A stretch of 64,000 nt of DNA from Desulfospira sp963664655 (GCA_963664655.2 OY761554.1:1612001-1676000); one strand, 5' to 3'; positions 1-9,341 are shown, counted from the stretch's first letter. The notes: a model not told the origin generated them from the letters alone. Made by a program: numbers and translations.

Positions 1-2
1 GC

Positions 3-521
3 CCGCAGGATACCAGCCTGGAACGGTTATCCAAAATGAAACCCGCCTTTAAAAAGGATGGTGTGGGAACCGCCGGAAATGCCTCCATTATTTCCGACGG
101 GGCCTCGGCTGTGGTGGTCATGGAAAAGGAAAAGGCCAGGGCGTTGGGCTGCCGCATTATGGCTGAAATCGGTTCCCAGTGTTCTTATGGCATTGATATG
201 AAATATGTCCTTATGGCCCCCATTTACGCGATTCCCAAAGTTTTGAAAAAAGAGGGGCTGACCATAGCCGACATTGACTTGTTCGAGATCAACGAGGCGT
301 TTTCCGGAACCTCTGCGGCCATTAACAAGGTTCTGGAACTGGATCCCGAGAAGGTTAACGTCAATGGCGGGTCCGTGGCCTTAGGGCATCCCATCGGGGC
401 GTCCGGGGCAAGGGTGCTGACCACCCTGCTGCATGAAATGGAAAAACGCGATGTAAACCGGGGCCTGGCGTCTCTTTGTTTGGGCGGCGGCGAGGCCGTG
501 GCCATGATTGTCAACCGATAG
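3..521 (+). CDS. Acetyl-CoA acetyltransferase (thiolase), C-terminal part
   Basis: This gene is cut by the left edge of the window; the frame is open from base 3, so the first 200 or so residues are missing, including the nucleophilic Cys. The remaining residues match the C-terminal half of degradative/biosynthetic thiolases: a KPAFKKDG..TAGNAS stretch, NEAF (active-site Asn region), GHPIGASGAR (catalytic His) and CLGGGEAVAM (second catalytic Cys). Thiolases of this family condense two acetyl-CoA to acetoacetyl-CoA or cleave 3-ketoacyl-CoA in the cytoplasm. A 3-hydroxyacyl-CoA dehydrogenase follows about 50 bp downstream on the same strand, suggesting a shared short-chain acyl-CoA pathway (butyryl-CoA or beta-oxidation type). 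The direction of flux cannot be told from the sequence. Confidence 0.93.
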   Translation, partial: PQDTSLERLSKMKPAFKKDGVGTAGNASIISDGASAVVVMEKEKARALGCRIMAEIGSQCSYGIDMKYVLMAPIYAIPKVLKKEGLTIADIDLFEINEAFSGTSAAINKVLELDPEKVNVNGGSVALGHPIGASGARVLTTLLHEMEKRDVNRGLASLCLGGGEAVAMIVNR

Positions 522-571
522 TTCGGTTCGAAATGGATAATGATATCTGTGAATTTTCTCAAGGAGGTAAA

Positions 572-1423
572 ATGAGTGTTGAAAAATTTGGTGTAATCGG
601 CGCAGGACAGATGGGGAACGGAATCGCCCAGGTGGCGGCAACTGCCGGGCTTGAGGTTCTCATGAGCGATATTAAACCTGAGTTTTGTGAAAACGGTGTG
701 GCCACCATCACCAAGAACCTGGACCGGATGGTAAAAAAAGAAAAGATTTCAGAAGCGGATAAAGCCGCCATTCTTGGCCGGATTAAAACCACCACCAACC
801 TTGCGGACATGGGCGGCGTGGATTTTGTGGTTGAGGCGGCTGTGGAGCGCGAGGACTTGAAATTCAATATCTTCAAGGAACTGGACAAGGCCTGCCCCCC
901 TGAAGTTATCCTGTCCACCAATACCTCATCCATCCCCATCGGCCGGATCGCGGCCCAGACCTCAAGGCCGGACAAGATCATCGGCATGCATTTCATGAAT
1001 CCCGTACCGGTGATGAAACTGGTGGAAGTCATCAAGGGCATTGCCACATCAGAAGAAACCTTTAAGCTGACCTGGGACCTGTGCGAAAAATTCGGCAAGA
1101 CCCCGGCGGAAGCCAATGATTATCCGGGCTTTATCGCCAACCGGATCCTGCTTCCCATGATCAACGAGGCCGTGTTCTGCCTGTATCAGGGCGTGGGCAA
1201 AGTCGAGGACATTGATACGGTCATGCGCCTTGGCATGAACCATCCCATGGGCCCCCTGGCCCTGGCCGACCTCATCGGCCTGGACACCTGCCTGGCCATT
1301 ATGGAAACCCTGTATGACGGATTCAAGGATTCCAAGTACCGTCCCTGCCCGCTGCTCAGAAAATACGTTGAAGTGGGCTGGCTGGGGAGAAAGACCGGCA
1401 AGGGATTTTACGATTATAAATAG
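572..1423 (+). CDS. hbd: 3-hydroxybutyryl-CoA dehydrogenase
   Basis: Predicted NAD-dependent oxidation/reduction between 3-hydroxybutyryl-CoA and acetoacetyl-CoA. The 283-residue length is normal for the single-domain-pair Hbd/PaaH family. The N-terminal Rossmann fold begins GVIGAGQMGNGIAQ, and the C-terminal half has the NRILLPMINEA, GMNHPMGPLALADLIGLD and GRKTGKGFYDY signatures. The start is the ATG preceded by an AAGGAGG ribosome site at 561-567; an open frame extends upstream but overlaps the thiolase gene and lacks such a site. It lies directly after the thiolase and is followed by a strong hairpin terminator, so the two probably end one operon. Functional assignment is by family; substrate chain length is inferred. 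Confidence 0.93.
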   Translation: MSVEKFGVIGAGQMGNGIAQVAATAGLEVLMSDIKPEFCENGVATITKNLDRMVKKEKISEADKAAILGRIKTTTNLADMGGVDFVVEAAVEREDLKFNIFKELDKACPPEVILSTNTSSIPIGRIAAQTSRPDKIIGMHFMNPVPVMKLVEVIKGIATSEETFKLTWDLCEKFGKTPAEANDYPGFIANRILLPMINEAVFCLYQGVGKVEDIDTVMRLGMNHPMGPLALADLIGLDTCLAIMETLYDGFKDSKYRPCPLLRKYVEVGWLGRKTGKGFYDYK

Positions 1424-1460
1424 GTAGTTGACCGGCAAGACATATCACGGACTACAGCAA

Positions 1461-1506
1461 AAAGCCTGAAGGACAGGGGAAATCCCGTCCTTCAGGCTTT
1501 TTTTTT
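1461..1506 (+). terminator. Rho-independent terminator after hbd
   Basis: The 14-base arms AAAGCCTGAAGGAC and GTCCTTCAGGCTTT pair perfectly around a 12-base loop and are followed by an unbroken T run. This is a classical intrinsic terminator 37 bp after the dehydrogenase stop codon. Confidence 0.93.
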
Positions 1507-1517
1507 AAATCAAATTG

Positions 1518-1559
1518 CCCGGGGTCACCGGTTACAGTCGGTTGTCCCGTGACCCCGGG
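1518..1559. repeat. GC-rich inverted repeat between convergent operons
   Basis: CCCGGGGTCAC at 1518-1528 pairs with GTGACCCCGGG at 1549-1559. It lies between the plus-strand hbd operon and the minus-strand TRAP operon and could terminate the latter, but no T run follows on either strand. Confidence 0.5.
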
Positions 1560-1622
1560 GTATGGTTTTGATTTTGTTAATCTTTCAGCTGTGATAAAAA
1601 CCAATTCCCATCTGTCACCTGA

Positions 1623-2144
1623 TCAGTCCCAAAGGGCCTGGATTTCCTCAGCATAAGCGTCGCTTCCAATAGCCAGAACCGCTTTTATGGCATCGCGCAG
1701 CAAAATTACGGTAAAGCAGGCAAGGGAGGCACATTCAATCAGCACAAAGGGCCATTGGGGAACCAGCAGCATCCCGGTGCAGGTCCCTTTCTTATAAAAG
1801 TAAAGGGTTTGAAGGACGGTGGCATAGGTTGCAAAACCCAGCACAACCGTTGACAGAATTGAGGTAAAACCAAAACAGATAAATCTGGGGATCTGGGGCA
1901 TCATCCCAATGAACATGGTCACATGGATATGCCGGTGCACGGTCTGGGTGTAGGACCAGGAAGTGAAGATCAATACGCACATTACCAGGGTCGATATCTC
2001 GTATCCGCCTTTAATGGGTGAATTAAACACGTGGCGCAGTATCACATCCAGGCTCATGTAAACCATGAGAAACGCCGCTCCCGCCATGCTCAGATAGCTA
2101 ATATAACGGCACATTTTGTCGGTAATCTGGGTAAACGTCTTCAT
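1623..2144 (-). CDS. dctQ: TRAP transporter small permease (DctQ type)
   Basis: Small membrane subunit of a tripartite ATP-independent periplasmic transporter. The 173 residues hold about four hydrophobic segments and the family hallmark of an early VILRHVFN..IKGGYEIS stretch. DctQ proteins bridge the large permease and the binding protein in the inner membrane. The start has an AAAGGA ribosome site. It is last in a minus-strand set of dctM, dctP and dctQ; the gap to dctP is about 44 bp. The order M-P-Q is less common than P-Q-M. Substrate unknown; TRAP systems usually carry organic acids. Confidence 0.88.
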   Translation of the reverse strand: MKTFTQITDKMCRYISYLSMAGAAFLMVYMSLDVILRHVFNSPIKGGYEISTLVMCVLIFTSWSYTQTVHRHIHVTMFIGMMPQIPRFICFGFTSILSTVVLGFATYATVLQTLYFYKKGTCTGMLLVPQWPFVLIECASLACFTVILLRDAIKAVLAIGSDAYAEEIQALWD

Positions 2145-2188
2145 ATCCGGTCCTTTCCTTCTCTGTACTCAATCACAATGCGGGTTTA

Positions 2189-3277
2189 TCAGTCTTTAAA
2201 GCTGTCAATGGTAACCGGCTCAGCCCAGGGATTGGCGTATTGGGCGGCGTACCGGCTGGAGATTTCCATGGCCTTATCGTAGATGGCTTTGCCGTTGAGG
2301 CCTTTCTTGTTCAAGTACTCAATATACTGGGCGTGTACCTGATCTTTGACAGATTTAAACTTGGTAACCAGTTCATCGGTGGGATTGTAAATTTCAACCC
2401 CGAGTTTGTCGGCGTTGTCATAAATCCAGGCCCGGGTTGAATCCCAGTAAACGCCGGCCATTTTGCTGGCATAATCTTTGGAGTACTTATCAATGCAGGC
2501 TTTGAGTTCATCGGGAAGCGACTCGTATTTGTCTTTGTTCATCAGGATAAACAGAGGAGAATGGGTGGCCGGGTAATCCATGATGTACTTTAAGACATCG
2601 GTCAGTTTAAAGGCCGCAATATTGTGCCAGTCGTTGAGGCAGCCTTCAATCACGTCTTTTTCAAGGGATTCATAGGTTTCCGGGGTGGCCACGGTCATGG
2701 GGGCGGCACCAATGGCAGATGCCCACAGGGCGCAGGTTGATCCGGGTGCACGGATCCGCAGGCCTTTCATGTCGTCAATGGTATTGATTTTTTTCTTGGT
2801 GGTGCTGATGGGGGCGTAGGTGCAGGCGGAGAGCTGAACCACATAAAAGTCTTCATATTCGGCCTGAAGCTCGGGAATTTCCCTGAACATATCCATGAAA
2901 ACAGCAGATCCCATGCGGGCGCAGGCGATGCCGTTCTGGGGCAGCAGGATAAACTCGGAAATCGGGAACTGACCGGAATAAATCCCGGCAGCACTCCAGC
3001 ACAGATCTGCCGTGCCATTCACAACGGCGTCAACAGAGCCGCCGGCACCGACCAGGGAACCGCCATGGTAATAGACGAACTTAATTTGTCCCTTGGATTC
3101 TTTTTCAACTTTGCTGCCCCAGGCTTCCACATACTGCCCGCAGATACTGGTGGCCGGGTCATGGTTTTGTACAATGAGCTGGTACTTTTTGGCACAGGCG
3201 CTTTGAACACCCAGCGAAAGCGCAACCATACTGAGTGCCGCGGTCATCACAAATGCAGTAAATAACGTCTTTTTCAT
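2189..3277 (-). CDS. dctP: TRAP transporter solute-binding protein (DctP type)
   Basis: Periplasmic substrate-binding component. Residues 1-29 form a signal peptide ending near SACA. The mature protein has the DctP-family layout, including a central RIRAPGSTCALWASAIGAAPM segment that contains the conserved Arg used to bind carboxylates, and the following ETYESLEKDVIEG stretch. Two in-frame ATGs lie six bases apart; the second is chosen because its AAGGAG site has an 8-base spacing, while the first would leave only 2. The three-unit tandem repeat at 3309-3581 lies immediately upstream, inside the operon, so the gene may have its own leader. Substrate unknown. Confidence 0.88.
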   Translation of the reverse strand: MKKTLFTAFVMTAALSMVALSLGVQSACAKKYQLIVQNHDPATSICGQYVEAWGSKVEKESKGQIKFVYYHGGSLVGAGGSVDAVVNGTADLCWSAAGIYSGQFPISEFILLPQNGIACARMGSAVFMDMFREIPELQAEYEDFYVVQLSACTYAPISTTKKKINTIDDMKGLRIRAPGSTCALWASAIGAAPMTVATPETYESLEKDVIEGCLNDWHNIAAFKLTDVLKYIMDYPATHSPLFILMNKDKYESLPDELKACIDKYSKDYASKMAGVYWDSTRAWIYDNADKLGVEIYNPTDELVTKFKSVKDQVHAQYIEYLNKKGLNGKAIYDKAMEISSRYAAQYANPWAEPVTIDSFKD

Positions 3278-3308
3278 TTTCATGTCTCCTTAAAGTTTTT
3301 TTAAAAAA

Positions 3309-3581
3309 GAAAGTCTCACTAACATCCTGCATTGACTTTCAGTGTTTGTCATGGACGATGTTCAGGTCGGACACCTTAAACCGTCCGTGACGGTTTATAT
3401 GAAAGTCTCACTAACAAGTCGAAAAGACTTTCATTTTTCGTTGTGGACGGTGCTTGGTTGGATAATCCAAGCCGTCCGTGACGGTTTATAAGAAAGTCTC
3501 ACTAACAAGCTGAAAAGACTTTCATTTTTCGTTGTGGACGGTGCTTGGTTGGATAATCCAAGCCGTCCGTGACGGTTATAT
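3309..3581 (+). repeat. Three tandem units of the two-hairpin repeat
   Basis: Three copies start with GAAAGTCTCACTAAC at 3309, 3401 and 3492, with a period of 91-92 bp. Each unit holds a first hairpin (GAAAGTC...GACTTTC) and a second one built on GGACGG-GCTTGG against CCAAGC-CGTCC around a TTGGATAAT loop. Units two and three are nearly identical, while the first is diverged but keeps both arm positions. The block separates dctM from dctP within the TRAP operon. Related single copies occur near 9.2, 11.3, 16.1, 47.7 and 57.2 kb. Confidence 0.9.
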
Positions 3582-3628
3582 GAAAAAATTACATTACAGC
3601 CTTTGGTAATTCTTTCATGACAGGTTAT

Positions 3629-3646
3629 GGGCCGTTTCAGCGGCCC
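3629..3646. terminator. Hairpin after dctM stop
   Basis: GGGCCG and CGGCCC pair around a 6-base loop. On the minus strand this lies just after the dctM stop codon and before the repeat block. It may weaken transcription between dctM and dctP, but there is no clear T run, so it is only terminator-like. Confidence 0.4.
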
Positions 3647-3678
3647 GTGGCCGTAGTAGTCGTGGTTCTGTGGCTATA

Positions 3679-4983
3679 TCATGATCCAACAAAGCTGGGC
3701 AGCCAGAGTGACAGGATCGGGAACAGACAGACAATGAGGATGGCCACTGCCATGCCGCCGACCATGGGGGCAACCCCTCTGAATATCTTAACAAGGGGGA
3801 TATCTTTGGCAGCGCCGGAAACAATATAGACATTCATGCCGACAGGGGGGGTGATCAGACCCATTTCCATGACCATGATCATGACAACGCCGTACCAGAT
3901 GGCATCAAACCCCATGGAGGTAACAATGGGAAGAAAAATGGGGACAGTAAGCATCACCATGGCCAGTGAGTCCATGATACAGCCTAACAGGGCATAGATC
4001 AGAATGATGGTCGCCAGAATCACGTATTTGCTGACGGCAAGGGTTTCAACCCATTCGGCCAGGGTCATGGGCAGCTGGGTAATGGCCAGAAACGCACCAA
4101 AAACATAGGCACCGATCAGAATCAGAAATACCATGGAGGAGGTGACTATGGTTGACCTTAGGCATTCCATAAACACATTCCATTTGAACTTTCCCTTGAG
4201 AATCAGGTAAAGCAGGGTCAATAAGGCGCCCACCGCTGCCGCCTCGTTGGCGGTAAACAGCCCGATAAACATGCCCCCGACAACGATCAGAAATAACATG
4301 ATCAGGGCCATTCCGCCCTTGACCGCTATCAGTTTTTCCTTCCAGGAATACTGAACGGCCTTTGGTGCCAGCTTCGGATTGATACGGACCACAACCGATA
4401 TGGTCAAAATGTAGCAGATGGCCAGGACAATCCCCGGGATAATGCCGGCCGCAAACAGTTTTCCAATGGACTGCTCGGCAACGATACCGTAAATAATAAA
4501 ACCGGTACTCGGCGGGATCAGGATCCCCAGGGTCCCGCCGGCAGCAATAGACCCGGCTGACAGGCTGTCGTCATAGCCCGCCTTTCGCATCTCGGGCAGG
4601 GCCACCACACTCATGGTCGCAGCCGTGGCCGCAGTTGAGCCGCAGATGGCGGAAAACCCCGCGCAGGCCGCCACCGTGGACATGGCCAGCCCGCCTTTGC
4701 GGCCGCCCAGCCATTTGTTGGCAAAATCGAACAGATCCGCTGACATCCCCGAGTGAAAGGCCAGCTGCCCCATCAACACAAACAGCGGGATAACGGTGAA
4801 CGAATAGGTGGTTGCCTGGGTAAAGGGAATCGATTTTAAAAGCCCCAGGGCTGGCCCGTAATCCCTGACAAACCAGAACCCGAAAAAACCGACCGCCATC
4901 ATCGCAATACCGATGTTCATCCCCATAACCAGCAGAATCATTAAAATAATTACGCCTATAATTGCTATCGTGATAAAATCCAT
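3679..4983 (-). CDS. dctM: TRAP transporter large permease (DctM type)
   Basis: Large inner-membrane subunit, 434 residues with about 12 hydrophobic segments, which carries out Na+-coupled transport of the bound solute. Family features include FTVIPLFVLMGQLAFHSG near residue 60, GSTAATAATMSVVALPEM, GGTLGILIPPSTGFIIYG and the C-terminal LITPPVGMNVYIVSG. A GGGAG ribosome site lies 11 bases before the ATG. It is first in the minus-strand operon with dctP and dctQ. It is clearly paralogous to the permease at 13056-14357, so two distinct TRAP systems lie within 12 kb. Confidence 0.92.
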   Translation of the reverse strand: MDFITIAIIGVIILMILLVMGMNIGIAMMAVGFFGFWFVRDYGPALGLLKSIPFTQATTYSFTVIPLFVLMGQLAFHSGMSADLFDFANKWLGGRKGGLAMSTVAACAGFSAICGSTAATAATMSVVALPEMRKAGYDDSLSAGSIAAGGTLGILIPPSTGFIIYGIVAEQSIGKLFAAGIIPGIVLAICYILTISVVVRINPKLAPKAVQYSWKEKLIAVKGGMALIMLFLIVVGGMFIGLFTANEAAAVGALLTLLYLILKGKFKWNVFMECLRSTIVTSSMVFLILIGAYVFGAFLAITQLPMTLAEWVETLAVSKYVILATIILIYALLGCIMDSLAMVMLTVPIFLPIVTSMGFDAIWYGVVMIMVMEMGLITPPVGMNVYIVSGAAKDIPLVKIFRGVAPMVGGMAVAILIVCLFPILSLWLPSFVGS

Positions 4984-5454
4984 TTAATACGTGTCTCCCA
5001 AATCAGTCTTTCTCCGCTCGATAGTTAAGTGGTGCAAAACCATTTATTTAATTTTTTAATTTTTATTTAAAAAATTTCCCATAAAACATCAAAAACAGTA
5101 TAGGCTCATATCTTATCTCATGCGATTATGCAACCCTTTTCCAAAATCATCTAAAAACAAAACGGTTGACTCCATAGACCCAAAAAGCCTTGTCATCAGG
5201 CCGTTACAGCTATTTTTAAAATCGTTTGCCAATATAATTTAGCAAAAAGAATGCCATGGGGAATTTCAGTAAAAATACGGTTGGTGAAATGGGGCGCAAC
5301 CCTGCACCACAGCTATTTTTCGGCTGGAAAATTTTTATGAATACAGCGGGTGCCGGAAAGGCAGATTGACTCATTGTGTCAGCTTTTTTTTCACCATGCC
5401 AAAAACTTTACGGCCGTTTTGGAATTCCCCATGGGATCAATTTCTTTGCATCCT
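4984..5454. other. Gene-free promoter region of the TRAP operon
   Basis: No convincing gene. The part near 5040-5100 is very AT-rich, with A/T runs forming imperfect inverted repeats, and should hold the promoter for dctM. I could not pick out a confident -35/-10 pair or a sigma-54 element. The part near 5200-5450 holds only short fragmentary frames. Confidence 0.5.
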
Positions 5455-6102
5455 TTATCTGGATATGGCCAGTTTAATGCCGTAGCCGACAAATATGGCA
5501 CCGGCGGCCCTTTCAATTTTTCGTTTGTGGGCCTCAAAGGCTTTTTTGGCTTTATCGTATGAAAAAACAGCGGCCACAAAAGAATACCAGCCAGCGGAAA
5601 CAGCGCATATCAATAAAACGCATGCCGCGCCGTTCTGGGGGGCCGGATCGGGTGAAACCGTTGCCGCAAAAAGACCTGTCATAAAAAACGCCGTCTTTGG
5701 GTTGAGCAGGTTGGTTAACAACCCGAGCCTGAAACAGCTCATGGCCGAATGGGGTTTGGTGCCGTTATCGCATTGAACCGGATCTTTCCTTTTAAAAATC
5801 AGGTTCAACCCCACCACCATGAGATAAAGGCCGCCCGTTATTTTCAGAAAAATATACAGTGCCGGTGCGGTTTTAAATAAAATGGAGATGCCCATGTATC
5901 CGGATACGGACCAGACCAGGGTGCCGGCAACGATCCCCAAAACCGTATAAAAAGACAACCGGCGGGTGGTGCCGATGGCGGTATGAATGGTGATAAAAAA
6001 ATTGGGTCCCGGTGTGACGGCGGCCAGTCCCCAGATAAGTAAAACAGAATACAACATCTTAAAATCCAGCGGCAGCAGCTGAATGTTTTGCATAAGCGCC
6101 AT
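5455..6102 (-). CDS. LysE/RhtB-family amino-acid exporter
   Basis: Inner-membrane exporter of the LysE/RhtB superfamily, members of which pump amino acids or related metabolites out of the cell. At 215 residues with about six hydrophobic segments it is full length. The family signature near the N-terminus is present (GLAAVTPGPNFF), followed by GLLTNLLNPKTAFFMTGLF in the middle. An AAGGAAG site lies about 10 bases before the ATG. It follows a small predicted membrane-protein gene by 21 bp on the same strand. The substrate cannot be predicted. Confidence 0.88.
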   Translation of the reverse strand: MALMQNIQLLPLDFKMLYSVLLIWGLAAVTPGPNFFITIHTAIGTTRRLSFYTVLGIVAGTLVWSVSGYMGISILFKTAPALYIFLKITGGLYLMVVGLNLIFKRKDPVQCDNGTKPHSAMSCFRLGLLTNLLNPKTAFFMTGLFAATVSPDPAPQNGAACVLLICAVSAGWYSFVAAVFSYDKAKKAFEAHKRKIERAAGAIFVGYGIKLAISR

Positions 6103-6123
6103 ATTTTGAATTCTTCCTTTATG

Positions 6124-6468
6124 TTATCTTTTCCCGATAATCAGCAGGGCTGCGTAAGGCACCGCATTAAAAACAAGCCAGACGATTTTATACAAGCCAA
6201 TGAAACAATAATAAATTTCGTTTAACGATTCACGGGGAATCTGAAATAATTTGCTGTGAACCGGAACCACCCGGTCAAGCCCAGCCATGCCGATGATGAC
6301 GCTGAAAATCAGCAAAGAGCCGTTTATAATGTACACCACATGAAAAACAGCTTTATTTTTTGAAAATCCATTATGATGCCTCCTTTTTTCAAGAAGCTTT
6401 TTTGTAAGTATAAGACCGTCGTGGGTGCTGTCCCCCCCTCTCTCACGGTTGTTTATTATGAATAACAA
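6124..6468 (-). CDS. Small hypothetical membrane protein
   Basis: Not recognised. The 114-codon frame would start at a TTG; a GTG within it, just before the first hydrophobic segment, is an alternative start. Two strongly hydrophobic stretches are visible (around residues 43-65 and 90-110), separated by a short polar region. The first 40 residues are polar and may not be translated. It lies immediately upstream of the LysE-type exporter on the same strand, which is the main argument that it is real. No function is proposed. Confidence 0.4.
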   Translation of the reverse strand: MLFIINNRERGGDSTHDGLILTKKLLEKRRHHNGFSKNKAVFHVVYIINGSLLIFSVIIGMAGLDRVVPVHSKLFQIPRESLNEIYYCFIGLYKIVWLVFNAVPYAALLIIGKR

Positions 6469-6684
6469 AACAAAGGGATAAAAGCATCACCTGTTTGGGG
6501 GATTTTTAAAACAGGTGCCGGGGGCGACCCTTAAAAAAACAGGAAACCGGCGTGAGAGTTTCAAGACATTGTCCATTAAAAGTTTCCCATTTTGTTTTCC
6601 TGCGGTATTTGGTACAATTTTTACCTAAGCCCCTTCGGTCTTACGCATCAAATGTTTAATTAAAAACAGGCAGGGCCATGACCC

Positions 6685-9174
6685 ATGGCTGCTGATCCTG
6701 GAAAAAACAATGGTCAAATGCACGATCATATCAGTCTGAAACATAAAATGATCATGGGCGGCATCGCTGCGGTGGTGATTCCGTTTATCATTGCAGCCGG
6801 CATTATTTATGTCCAGCTGTCAGGTTTTCAGATGAAGGCGGCCCGGGAAAATGCGATTCATTTTTCTGCTGATGTTGCCCAGAGGATTGAAGCATTTCTA
6901 ACTCAGGAGACCCGGCTGATTTCTTCCATTGCCGCAGATCCGGATATCATCCATGCATCCAAAACAGGGGACTACACCATTGCCGCCCGGGAACTTGCAG
7001 ACATTTTTGACTCCATCGGGTGGAACGGGACCACCATGTTCCTGACAGACAGGAACGGCATCATAAAAGTTGACCCGCTATTTGCCGGTCAGGTCGGATT
7101 AGATCTGTCAGACCGGGAATATTTTATTAAAGCAAAAAACGGGCAAATCAACATCTCTGTTCCCCTTCATGCCAGGGGGACCTCAGATTATGAGATCGTT
7201 ATGGTGCTGTGTACGCCCATACGGGAAGGCCGGGAATTTCTAGGCGTCGCTGCCATGGTGTTTTCCACGGATTTTCTGGTCGATACCATCACCCGGATGA
7301 CCGTGGGCAATTCAGGGTATGCGTTCCTGCTCAACAAAGAGGGTCTGATTCTGATTCACCCTGAAACGGAGTTGATTTTAAAACAAAATATCCTGGGGCT
7401 TCCCGCTAACCGGGAGATTAAACGCCTCATGGAAAACAAAGAGCCGGGCATTGCCGCCTATGTCCATGAAGGCCAAAAAAAGATCGCCGGGGTCAGTCCG
7501 GTCAAACTTACCGACTGGACAGTGGTCTACACCCAGAGCCTGGATGAAATCATGGCCCCGGTGAACAGGCTGTTGCTGTCCATTTTCATCAGCGGAATTG
7601 TTTTTCTGGTCATCACGGTTTTGACCATTTATATCTTTTTCAGCCGGCTCAGCACGCCCATCCAGAAAATGATGGAAATGGCCGCCCAGGTGTCCCGCCA
7701 TGCCACCGAAGCCCTTGTGCAGATCGGACCGGACCGGAAAATTATATTTGCCAATCCCGCCTTTGAAAAGATAACCGGCATTGCCTTAAAAGATGTGATT
7801 GGCGCCCAGCCCCTGTTTGAAAATTCCGGGGGCCTGCCCAGAGAATCTATATGGCAGGCGCTTGAATCCGGCAATCCATGGTCCGGCCATCTGGAATTCA
7901 AGGCAGAAGGTCAAAAAACAGTGGCCATCCTTGACGTGATGATTGTGCCCCTGAAAGATGACCGGGGACGGATTCAGGGGTACCTGGAAATCGGGAGGGA
8001 TGTAACCGATGAACTCATGTTTGAAAAGCGGTTGAGCCAGGCCCAGAAACTGGAGGCCATCGGAACCCTGGCCGGCGGCATTGCCCATGATTTCAACAAT
8101 ATTTTAAGTATTATTTTTGGTTATACCGAACTGTCGCTGCTCCATCCGGACCTTGATCCCAAGCTCAAAGACCATCTGCGCCAGATCGCCACGGCCTCGG
8201 AAAGGGCCCGGAGCCTTGTCACCCAGATTTTAAGCTTCAGCCGCCAAAGCAAGATGGAATTGGTGCCCTTTATGCTTAAAACCGTGGTCAAGGAGGCGTT
8301 GACATTGCTGCGCGCCTCCACGCCGGCATTTATTCGCATTGATACCCGTCTGGACAGCTCATCGGCTGTCATGGGCGACCCCACCCGGATCCACCAGGTG
8401 GTCATGAATCTGTTTACCAATGCGGTTCATGCCATTGGGGAGAACCCGGGAACCATTGCCCTGGCCTTAGAAGATTTTATGGTGGACCAGGAATTTACCC
8501 GCACCCATCCAGGAATTAAGGAAGGAAAGCATATCATCCTTCGCATCTCCGATACCGGGTGCGGTATGCCCCCCGAAACCGTTGACCATATCTTTGAGCC
8601 CTTTTTTACCACAAAGGCACAGGGGAAGGGCACGGGACTCGGGCTGTCCGTTGTTCACGGCATTATCAAAAAGATGAACGGCATCATCACCGTTTACAGC
8701 CGGGCCGGCAAGGGCACCGTGTTCAATGTGATTCTTCCGTGCATCGCAGAGGATGGCCCGGGGATTAAAGAAATCCGTTCTCCCATCCGGCGGGGAACGG
8801 AACGGATCGCGCTGGTGGATGATGAGGCCGACATTGTGGCCGCCATGCAGTCCATTCTTGAAAACCTGGGATACCGGGTAACGGCATTCATAGACAGTGT
8901 GGCCGCACTGTCCGCCATTGAATCGGGCCCTGATGAATTTGATCTGATCATCACGGATTATACCATGCCCGGCATAACCGGCCTGGAACTTGCCGGAAAG
9001 CTTGACCGGGCCGGGATCCGAATTCCCATCTTGCTGATGTCCGGCTTTTTTGGGGAAAAGGTCAAAACCGCTGCCCATGACGCCGGCATAGACCATCTGC
9101 TGTACAAACCGGTCAATACCTACCAGCTTTCGGCTGCCGTTTGCAGGGCGTTAGGGGATGGTGACGGCGCCTGA
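6685..9174 (+). CDS. Cache-PAS hybrid sensor histidine kinase
   Basis: Membrane sensor kinase of 829 residues. Two hydrophobic segments (about 25-50 and 295-320) flank a periplasmic double-Cache-like region (FLTDRNGIIKVDPLF; GYAFLLNKEGLILIHPE). Then come a PAS domain (about 340-450), a HisKA domain with GGIAHDFNNILS and phospho-acceptor His near 470, a HATPase domain (NLFTNAVHAI, DTGCGMP, GKGTGLGLSVV), and a C-terminal receiver domain with Asp in IITDYTMPG near 757. The H-box type is that of kinases whose partner regulator often lies elsewhere; none is adjacent. The ligand is unknown. The start is uncertain: ATG at 6685 is used, and an ATG at 6718 is possible. It is followed by a dispersed repeat and then by a convergent operon. 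Confidence 0.9.
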   Translation: MAADPGKNNGQMHDHISLKHKMIMGGIAAVVIPFIIAAGIIYVQLSGFQMKAARENAIHFSADVAQRIEAFLTQETRLISSIAADPDIIHASKTGDYTIAARELADIFDSIGWNGTTMFLTDRNGIIKVDPLFAGQVGLDLSDREYFIKAKNGQINISVPLHARGTSDYEIVMVLCTPIREGREFLGVAAMVFSTDFLVDTITRMTVGNSGYAFLLNKEGLILIHPETELILKQNILGLPANREIKRLMENKEPGIAAYVHEGQKKIAGVSPVKLTDWTVVYTQSLDEIMAPVNRLLLSIFISGIVFLVITVLTIYIFFSRLSTPIQKMMEMAAQVSRHATEALVQIGPDRKIIFANPAFEKITGIALKDVIGAQPLFENSGGLPRESIWQALESGNPWSGHLEFKAEGQKTVAILDVMIVPLKDDRGRIQGYLEIGRDVTDELMFEKRLSQAQKLEAIGTLAGGIAHDFNNILSIIFGYTELSLLHPDLDPKLKDHLRQIATASERARSLVTQILSFSRQSKMELVPFMLKTVVKEALTLLRASTPAFIRIDTRLDSSSAVMGDPTRIHQVVMNLFTNAVHAIGENPGTIALALEDFMVDQEFTRTHPGIKEGKHIILRISDTGCGMPPETVDHIFEPFFTTKAQGKGTGLGLSVVHGIIKKMNGIITVYSRAGKGTVFNVILPCIAEDGPGIKEIRSPIRRGTERIALVDDEADIVAAMQSILENLGYRVTAFIDSVAALSAIESGPDEFDLIITDYTMPGITGLELAGKLDRAGIRIPILLMSGFFGEKVKTAAHDAGIDHLLYKPVNTYQLSAAVCRALGDGDGA

Positions 9175-9211
9175 CTTGCCCATCAATAGAAAATTATTTG
9201 AAGTTTTATAA

Positions 9212-9300
9212 AAAAGTCTCACTAACAAGCTGAAAAGACTTTCATTTTTCGTTGTGGGCGGTGCTTGGTTGGATAATCCAAGCCGTCCCGGTTTCTGCCC
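9212..9300 (+). repeat. Two-hairpin dispersed repeat, single copy
   Basis: One unit with the same AAAGTCTCACTAACAAGCTG opening as the tandem block at 3.3-3.6 kb and the same GCTTGG-TTGGATAAT-CCAAGC core. It ends in the CGGTTTCTGCCC tail shared with the copies at 11.3, 47.7 and 57.2 kb. It sits about 37 bp after the kinase stop codon, the only locus where it is not next to a minus-strand start. Confidence 0.88.
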
Positions 9301-9341
9301 GGCCTCACGCCCCATGCCCTGATTTTCAATATGCGGTTGTG

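Noticed and set aside
3309..3581. Possible CRISPR array
   Set aside because: Units are about 91 bp and repeat over their whole length with no unique spacers; they are copies of a dispersed two-hairpin element.
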